From Jaltomata sinuosa (Eukaryota; Streptophyta; Magnoliopsida; Solanales; Solanaceae), in NCBI GenBank assembly GCA_003996215.1, contig QJPP01000002.1, positions 2,480,001 through 2,544,000 of the forward strand: 64,000 bases of DNA, given 5' to 3'. Positions 58,201 to 64,000 of this stretch are shown in pieces (position 1 is the stretch's first letter; each line of letters starts with the position of its first letter). Made by a program: the position numbers and the translations under genes. Under the pieces are notes generated by a model. That model saw nothing but the letters and a program-made list of their open reading frames with translations, did not search any database and was not told the origin of the DNA.

Positions 58201-61200
58201 AGGAATATATGCTGGTGCTCTCTTTTTTACAGTTGTTATGCTTATGTTTAATGGTTTGTCAGAGCTCCCTTTGGCAATTTACAAGCTTCCGGTCTTCTAC
58301 AAGCAAAGGGACTTTCTCTTCTATCCTTCGTGGGCTTATGCAATTCCTTCATGGATCCTAAAAATCCCTATAACTTTTCTTGAAGTTGGAATGTGGGTGT
58401 TCCTCACCTATTATGTCATCGGATTTGATCCTAATGTTGGAAGGTATGGGAAGAAAGACTATATGGTGTAATCGTTGTCTTATTTTCACAAATATTATTT
58501 CTCCCGTGATTATTGATCTGCTATTGTTTGTGCAGATTTTTCAAACAATTTTTGCTACTCATAGTAGTAAACCAGATGGCATCAGGATTGTTCAGATTTA
58601 TTGCAGCAGTTGGAAGGACCATGGGAGTTGCTAGCACATTTGGAGCATTTGCTCTGCTTTTACAATTTGCATTGGGTGGTTTTACCCTTGCACGAAGTAA
58701 GTTTTGTGATTTAGGTGTTTGCTATAGCTCTTGTCTTGTCCAATCCGACTAATGCTTATTTCTTTTTTCTCCGAATGGTGCAGCTGACGTGAAGGACTGG
58801 TGGATTTGGGGATACTGGACCTCACCACTTATGTACTCAGTGAATGCAATTCTTGTGAATGAATTTGACGGGAAAAAGTGGAAACATGTAAGTTTGTATA
58901 CATAATGCCACCTGCAATGGTTTATCTTTTGGACCTATGAATGCTGAAATCAACTCTCACTGAAACAGATTGCGCCGAATGGAACTGAGCCGCTTGGAGC
59001 TTCAGTGGTAAAATCTCAAGGGTTCTTTCCCAATGCATATTGGTATTGGATAGGAGTAGGGGCACTTGTTGGATTCACAATTGTGTTTAACATCGCGTAC
59101 AGTCTTGCTCTCGCTTATCTTAACCGTGAGTATCTTGAGTTTCTTCATCCATACATCCCTAAATAAAAGATGACATGTACTAATATGGAGTGAGTATCTG
59201 CAGCATTTGGAAAGCCACAAGCTACGATTTCAGAAGAGAGTGAGAACAACGAAAATAGTGAATCATCAGCCCAGATAACGGAAGGAGATTCTGTTGGTGA
59301 GAATCAGAATAAGAAGAAGGGCATGGTTCTTCCATTCGAACCCCATTCCATCACCTTTGATGAAGTTGTATACTCTGTTGACATGCCTCTGGTAAGTGAC
59401 GAAGAATTGATAGTCATCAAGAACTGGTGTTTAAACTTTCCCTAAATCAAAATGTGACTTTATTTTTTGACGACTTGCAGGAAATGAGAGAGCAGGGTAG
59501 CAGTGACAATCGACTGGTACTTTTGAAGGGTGTGAGTGGAGCTTTCAGGCCAGGTGTTCTCACAGCTTTGATGGGAGTTAGTGGGGCCGGCAAAACAACA
59601 TTGATGGATGTCTTGGCCGGAAGGAAAACCGGAGGTTACATTGATGGGAGCATCAAAATTTCTGGATATCCCAAGAAGCAAGAAACATTTGCACGTATTT
59701 CTGGATACTGTGAACAGAATGACATCCATTCACCTTATGTTACAGTTTACGAGTCTTTGGTTTACTCGGCTTGGCTGCGTTTACCTCAAGACGTCGATGA
59801 ACAAAAACGAATGGTAAGTTCGTTCTTCTTAAATTATTCCCTTTCTCTCCCTAATGAGAATTTGTCCTACTGATCATCTTATAGCAAATGAAGTAGCAGT
59901 TAAGAGAATTTTCTACTGGTTATTCCATTTCAGATGTTTGTTGAGGAAGTTATGGATCTTGTGGAGCTTACACCACTAAGATCAGCCTTAGTCGGGTTGC
60001 CAGGAGTGAACGGTCTGTCAACTGAGCAACGTAAAAGGTTGACGATTGCAGTTGAACTAGTAGCAAACCCCTCTATCATTTTTATGGACGAACCAACTTC
60101 AGGGTTGGATGCAAGAGCTGCTGCAATTGTCATGAGAGCTGTTAGGAACACTGTCGATACAGGAAGAACTGTTGTTTGTACTATTCATCAGCCTAGCATT
60201 GACATTTTTGAGGCTTTTGATGAGGTAGAATGAACACCTTTTGCATCTAGTACTTATTCGCCTTATGCCTTCCCTTTAGATGTCAAGATGCTAATACAAA
60301 CATGTCATTACAGTTATTTCTAATGAAACGAGGAGGACAAGAGATATACGTTGGTCCATTAGGTCGCGAATCGTGCCATTTGATCAAATATTTCGAGGTA
60401 AGTTAGTTGTTTTTGGAAAGTAAGTTCCTTTTACTGTGTTTATATTATCGAGTACTGATCTTATTGTCACTGTGAATTCAGTCGATACCCGGTGTAAGCA
60501 AAATAGAGGTAGGTTACAATCCAGCAACTTGGATGTTAGAAGTCACATCCTCATCTCAAGAAATGACATTAGGGGTCGATTTTACAGAATTGTACAAGAA
60601 GTCAGACCTCTGCAGGGGGAACAAAGCCTTGATCAATGAACTAAGCGTGCCACGAACTGGTGCAAGTGACCTGCATTTTGAAACTAAATTCTCGCAGTCA
60701 TTTTGGGTCCAATGTATGGCTTGCTTGTGGAAGCAACACTGGTCATATTGGCGTAATCCGGCTTACACTGCAGTCAGATTTCTCTTCACAACCTTCATAG
60801 CACTCATATTCGGGTCAATGTTCTGGGATATCGGTACTAAAGTGTAAGTACTATAACATACAAAAAAAGAAGACAAACTGCCAACTTATAATTATTAATG
60901 CTAAAACGTCTATTTTTGTTTTTTGTTTTTTGTTTCAATTACAGGAGTAGGCCCCGAGATCTAACTAACGCTATGGGGTCTATGTATTCTGCTGTTCTCT
61001 TCCTTGGTATACAGAATTCGTCATCAGTTCAGCCCGTTGTATCTGTTGAGCGTACTGTGTTTTACAGAGAAAAAGCTGCCGGGATGTACTCTGCCATACC
61101 ATATGCCTTTGCACAAGTGAGTAGCTAAACAGTTGAATTTCCTAAAAAAAACTTGGCTTAAAAGTTAAAATAGTTCACATTACTTACGAATTTTTTTTTT

Positions 61201-62210
61201 TTTTCTTGCAGGTTCTTATTGAAATTCCTTATGTATTTGTACAAGCTGTTGTCTATGGTCTCATTGTCTATTCTATGATTGGATTCGAATGGACTGCGGC
61301 AAAATTCTTTTGGTACTTCTTCTTCATGTTCTTCACCTTCCTCTACTTCACCTTCTTTGGCATGATGACCGTGGCTGTCACCCCGAATCAAAACATTGCT
61401 TCAATTATCGCTGGATTCTTCTATACAGTATGGAATCTCTTCTCAGGATTCATCGTTCCACGACCTGTAAGTTCTTAAATTAACTTTTCTTCTAGTACAT
61501 AGACACACCATGAGAATAATTTCACGGATGATCATCCAACTTTCTGCTTATTGCATACAAATCATTAATACTAATTTTCTAGCAGAAAATTACTCAGCTT
61601 ATATATAACAACAAATACAAAAACACACACACATTTTCCGACCCATCCCAATACCAAATGCTTCCAACATGTGGCAAATGAGTGAGCCGGAAAATGGATT
61701 TTCTTAAAGTGGTGTCACGTGGATGTTATGCAAGCTAGGCGAGTTGCTAAAATGACAACCTACTTGTGATTTTGTAACCGGATTAAGCATTTTCTGTGAT
61801 ATATAGGCATAAATAAGTTATTTTTCCGTTACAAAAATTAGTTTCGTCATTCTGGTTTACAAATTACAACAAACTGAAAGTTGAATGATCATCCGAACAG
61901 TTATAAAGATTTTGAAAAAATTGACCCTTTTTTTCTTCTTTTCGACTAAAAACAGCGTATTCCGATATGGTGGAGATGGTACTACTGGGCTTGTCCTGTT
62001 GCATGGACCTTGTATGGTTTGGTTGCATCTCAATTTGCAGACCTCCAAGATACTCTTAATGATCAAACTGTGGAAGAATACTTGAGAAGTAACTACGGAT
62101 TTAAGCATGATTTTCTCGGAGTTGTTGCAGCTGTGGTCGTTGCGTTTCCAGTTGTTTTCGCCCTAACATTTGCTTTCGGTATCAAGGAATTCAATTTCCA
62201 GAGAAGATAG
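55228..62210 (+). CDS. PDR gene C: full-size ABCG transporter
   Basis: Exons: 55228-55583, 56107-56227, 56389-56562, 56675-56834, 56955-57031, 57115-57168, 57272-57664, 57754-58035, 58127-58443, 58536-58696, 58784-58887, 58969-59125, 59204-59391, 59481-59813, 59934-60224, 60314-60397, 60482-60843, 60945-61116, 61212-61466, 61956-62210. Product 1431 residues, the shortest of the three through one fewer RGSM unit in the N-terminus than B. All ATPase motifs are intact: GPPGSGKTT (195-203), SGGQ (335-338), GVSGAGKTT (880-888), LSTEQR (987-992). Intron 1 has a GC donor (55584-55585), as in B. Substitutions against both siblings include Met to Ile just before Walker A (PCRITLLLG) and Gln to Glu in VPERTAAYISQ. 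An L1 fragment lies in intron 1, and intron 19 is about 270 bp longer than in B. Function as for A and B by family: probable plasma-membrane efflux of specialised metabolites. Confidence 0.96.
55584..56106 (+). other. GC-AG intron 1 of PDR gene C
   Basis: The donor is AG/GCAAGT and the acceptor AAAAACAG before GGTCGGG, as in gene B, so the GC donor predates the B/C split. The middle of this intron is replaced by an L1 fragment. Confidence 0.85.
55703..55989 (-). pseudogene. L1-type LINE fragment (zf-RVT region) in intron 1 of PDR gene C
   Basis: On the minus strand from 55989 the frame reads KDELWIKWIHCYYGRNGVLY and then KHASWIVQRILKA. After a single in-frame TAA (55768-55770) it continues RRLVCNNFGSPRWKFILRL. 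This is the C-terminal region of plant L1 reverse transcriptases (zinc-binding RT domain; pattern LWxKWVHxYY, SWxxRKIL, PRxKFILWLA). It is a short, stop-containing relic inserted antisense to the gene and absent from the same intron of B. It dates after the duplication or was lost from B. Confidence 0.75.
61515..61790. repeat. insertion-like segment in intron 19 of PDR gene C
   Basis: Intron 19 is 489 bp in C against 219 bp in B. The extra sequence lies between GAGAATAA and AAGCATTTTCTGTGAT, which are adjacent in B. Its start (CGGATGATCATCCAACTTTC, near 61524) is an inverted copy of GAAAGTTGAATGATCATCCG further down the same intron (near 61876), which B also has. The intron may therefore have gained one arm of an inverted-repeat element, or B lost it. 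Confidence 0.5.
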
Positions 62211-62443
62211 AAGATATTGTTTATTTAATTTGTGTTTCCAGTTGTTAATGTATGAACTTTTATATTGCTGAATGTATATGTTGTCTTATTAATCTTTCTG
62301 AATTCCCAGTTTTGTTGTATAACATGTAGTAATTGTTATTCATAATTCTTTATGGAAATATATATACAATTTTATTTAATGGTTGTCTTCATTATTTAAA
62401 TGGTAAACATCAATTGTTGGAATAGTTTAAAGATATTGACAAA

Positions 62444-62742
62444 GAGAGAAGGCACAAGTACCCCCTATACCTCAAATTGCTATGACACACTTAAACTTTA
62501 TGGGGGTCCTATTACCCCTTCAAACTCATTTTTTTTGTATTTTTGTGCTCCTTTTTGTTGACGTGGCTGCCAAGTGGCAGAATATTTTTGTGCTCCTTTT
62601 GTGCTGACTTGACAGCCATATCAGCACAAAAGGAGAATAAAAATACAAAAAAATAAGTTCGGGGGGTAATAGGACCCCTGTAAAGTTAAGGTGTGTCATA
62701 ACAACTTCGATTATAGTCTGGGGGGTACTTGTGCCTTATCTC
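62444..62742. mobile_element. Mutator-like MITE with 10-bp duplication, empty site in gene B flank
   Basis: The ends are GAGAGAAGGCACAAGTACCC and, on the other strand, GAGATAAGGCACAAGTACCC. Inverted similarity continues for about 100 bp (GGGGTCCTATTACCCC in both arms). TATTGACAAA flanks both sides (62434-62443 and 62743-62752). The homologous B flank has a single TATTGACAAA (50806-50815), the unoccupied site. It is 299 bp, non-coding. The 9-10-bp duplication fits Mutator. Confidence 0.9.
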
Positions 62743-62867
62743 TATTGACAAATCACCATTGTTGCAAAATGAGTCAAAATGAGTTTGTTAGAATAATTGT
62801 TGTCGTTTCTGATAAATTGATGATTGAAATTTAATTTTTTATGATATTTGGAACTCATTCGGAGCAA

Positions 62868-63010
62868 CATGTATCAGGTAATTCTGTTCACCAAGGCTAG
62901 AACAAATGGGAAGAAAACCACTTAATATTTTGTCTCTGCTGGGAATTGAACCTGAGACCTCATGGTGCTCAACCTACGTTATTGACCACTAGGCCACACC
63001 CTTGGATGCA
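62868..63010 (-). mobile_element. tRNA-derived SINE, copy 2, 3'-truncated
   Basis: Same family and orientation as 1533-1718. On the minus strand it has GTGTGGCCTAGTGGTCAATA, then CTCAGGTTCAATTCCC (A and B boxes). The 3' part stops at GTATCAGGTAATTC without the region carried by copy 1 beyond that. The B flank lacks it: CTCATTCGGAG continues differently there, so this insertion is specific to the C unit. Confidence 0.75.
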
Positions 63011-63312
63011 GTTATTCCAAGTGGATAGACTTGCAAACTTTTATAAACTTAGGTATAACTGAAACAATGACCCCATAATCGGGTATCTATGCATTTCATT
63101 TCTCCGAAATTCAAATTAGTCGAACCTAATATAAATATCAAACACCGATTAAGAAACGAATTTTTTTTATCTCAATAGTGTTGACTAAGTGGACCATTGG
63201 CATAGTGGTCCAGCTCACTTACCTTGACCACAATTCATCACTCATCAGCCTCACATTATTTCTTCGTCTTCTTCTTCTTCTTCTTCAACACAACATTTTT
63301 ATAGAGAAATTC

Positions 63313-63573
63313 ATGAATCCGTTTACAGTCTTGCCGGAGGGCTGCATATCGGAGATCATTTCATTCACAACTCCGGCTGACGCAGTTAGATCATCGGTTA
63401 TTTCAAGAGGATTCAAGTCTGCAGCTGAATCTGATATTGTATGGGACAAATTTCTGCCATCTGATTATCAACGTGTAGTTTCCCGGTCAGTTTCTCCGGT
63501 AGTTTTTGACAGCAAAAAGGACCTTTACTTTAGACTCTGTGAGTCTCCTATCCTTCTTGATGAGGGCAGATTG
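63313..63573 (+). CDS. F-box/PP2 (phloem protein 2-like) gene, first exon only
   Basis: ATG 63313 opens 87 codons: MNPFTVLPEGCISEIISFTT, an F-box running to about residue 45 (SSVISRGFKSAAESDIVWDK), then FLPSDYQ and the DSKKDLYFRLCESPILLDEG motif. This combination is diagnostic of the plant F-box/PP2-B family (SCF adaptor with a C-terminal lectin-like PP2 domain). A GT donor at 63574 (TTG/GTAATT) ends the exon at the family's usual place. The PP2 exons would lie beyond the window. The upstream frame back to 63178 is 5' UTR, including a CTT-rich run (63261-63285). The remainder of the window is intron. Confidence 0.85.
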
Positions 63574-63751
63574 GTAATTTCCCCGTTACATTTTTTCGTT
63601 TTCTTATCTGGATCAGTTATCCATCATAACATGTCGTATGACGGAAAATGACTCATTTTTTGAAAAATATTTTTCGATGTTTAGTTGAAGAGTGATTTTT
63701 TTTTTGTTTTAATTAAAGACCGATAATAATGTTAGCAAATCGAATAGTGTA

Positions 63752-63890
63752 TGTTGAGTCTGTCACATCGGTTGGTGATGGGATTAATTGTCTCCTTATA
63801 CGATCTTGAGAAATTCTCGGTGCTTGAGTTAGCTTTTTGAGTTGAGTTAGACCCAAAATCTATTTTCTTATCATGGTATCAAAGCCAGAC
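63752..63890 (+). mobile_element. TRIM-like LTR and primer site in the F-box/PP2 intron
   Basis: A 122-bp LTR starts TGTTGAGTCTGTCACATCGG and ends TTCTTATCA at 63873. It is directly followed by TGGTATCAAAGCCAGA (63874-63889), a tRNA-Met-type primer binding site. The internal TTGAGTTAGCTTTTTGAGTT and GAGTTAGACCCAAAATC stretches are typical of this short-LTR family in dicots. The window ends before a second LTR could be seen, so it may be a complete TRIM or a fragment. Confidence 0.7.
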
Positions 63891-64000
63891 CCGTTCTAAT
63901 TTTTTGTTTATCCAACGTTGGCACTCATCATATATTGTAGCTGTGCAAAAAATGGCTTCATAGAAAAAATTGGGAAAATAATTCATCCTTTTGGTGGATT

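Noticed and set aside
63178..63312. Upstream Met at 63178 extending the F-box/PP2 protein by 45 residues
   Set aside because: The added residues are a hydrophobic Leu run from a CTT repeat and do not resemble the family. The Met at 63313 directly precedes the F-box, as usual.

Overview
The window is plant nuclear DNA: AT-rich, with intron-split genes and dense transposon relics. The plant family is most likely Solanaceae. Evidence is three PDR1-type ABC transporters very close to the Nicotiana/Solanum PDR1 group as I know it, tRNA-derived SINEs of the Solanaceae type, and an RTE-type LINE whose 3' tail is a familiar Solanaceae repeat. I cannot name the genus.

Layout. (1) 0-8.4 kb: a small local array of F-box/LRR genes on the minus strand. 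There is one intact single-exon copy (6824-8353), one decayed copy (3264-4646), and a 3' stub cut off by a SINE (about 1462-1531). All sit among duplicated flanking blocks. (2) 8.5-28 kb: a transposon-rich stretch. It holds an hAT-like MITE beside or inside an inverted-repeat element, a MITE with a perfect 8-bp duplication, several Stowaway-like MITEs, an RTE LINE with an uninterrupted endonuclease/reverse transcriptase frame (14494-17562), a 1.75-kb inverted repeat, and a 688-bp solo LTR with a 5-bp target duplication. (3) 28.4-62.2 kb: three tandem, same-strand, full-size ABCG/PDR transporter genes, called A, B and C here. Each has 20 exons in identical phases; I traced every splice junction. 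They predict 1438, 1435 and 1431 residues with no frame damage. B and C form a young segmental duplication (about 43.2-51.4 kb and 54.7-63.06 kb); A is older. (4) 63.3 kb to the end: the first exon of an F-box/PP2 (phloem protein 2-like) gene, with a TRIM-like LTR in its first intron.

The transporters are probably plasma-membrane exporters of defence terpenoids, as known for Nicotiana PDR1. The copies differ most visibly in their control regions. A has three tandem leader repeats of about 84 bp. B has a promoter block of about 320 bp present twice, where C has one. B and C share a GC-AG first intron that A lacks. The B/C pair also serves as an internal before/after comparison: C carries a Mutator-like MITE whose empty site is preserved in B, a SINE, an L1 fragment in intron 1, and a larger intron 19. 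A 2.06-kb foldback element with a 9-bp target duplication and an internal array of about nine 112-bp hairpin-containing repeats lies between B and C, and is the most unusual structure seen.

All positions were read by eye. Exon boundaries of the PDR genes are firm because phases and lengths agree across three copies. Transposon edges are firm where target duplications are stated and approximate elsewhere.
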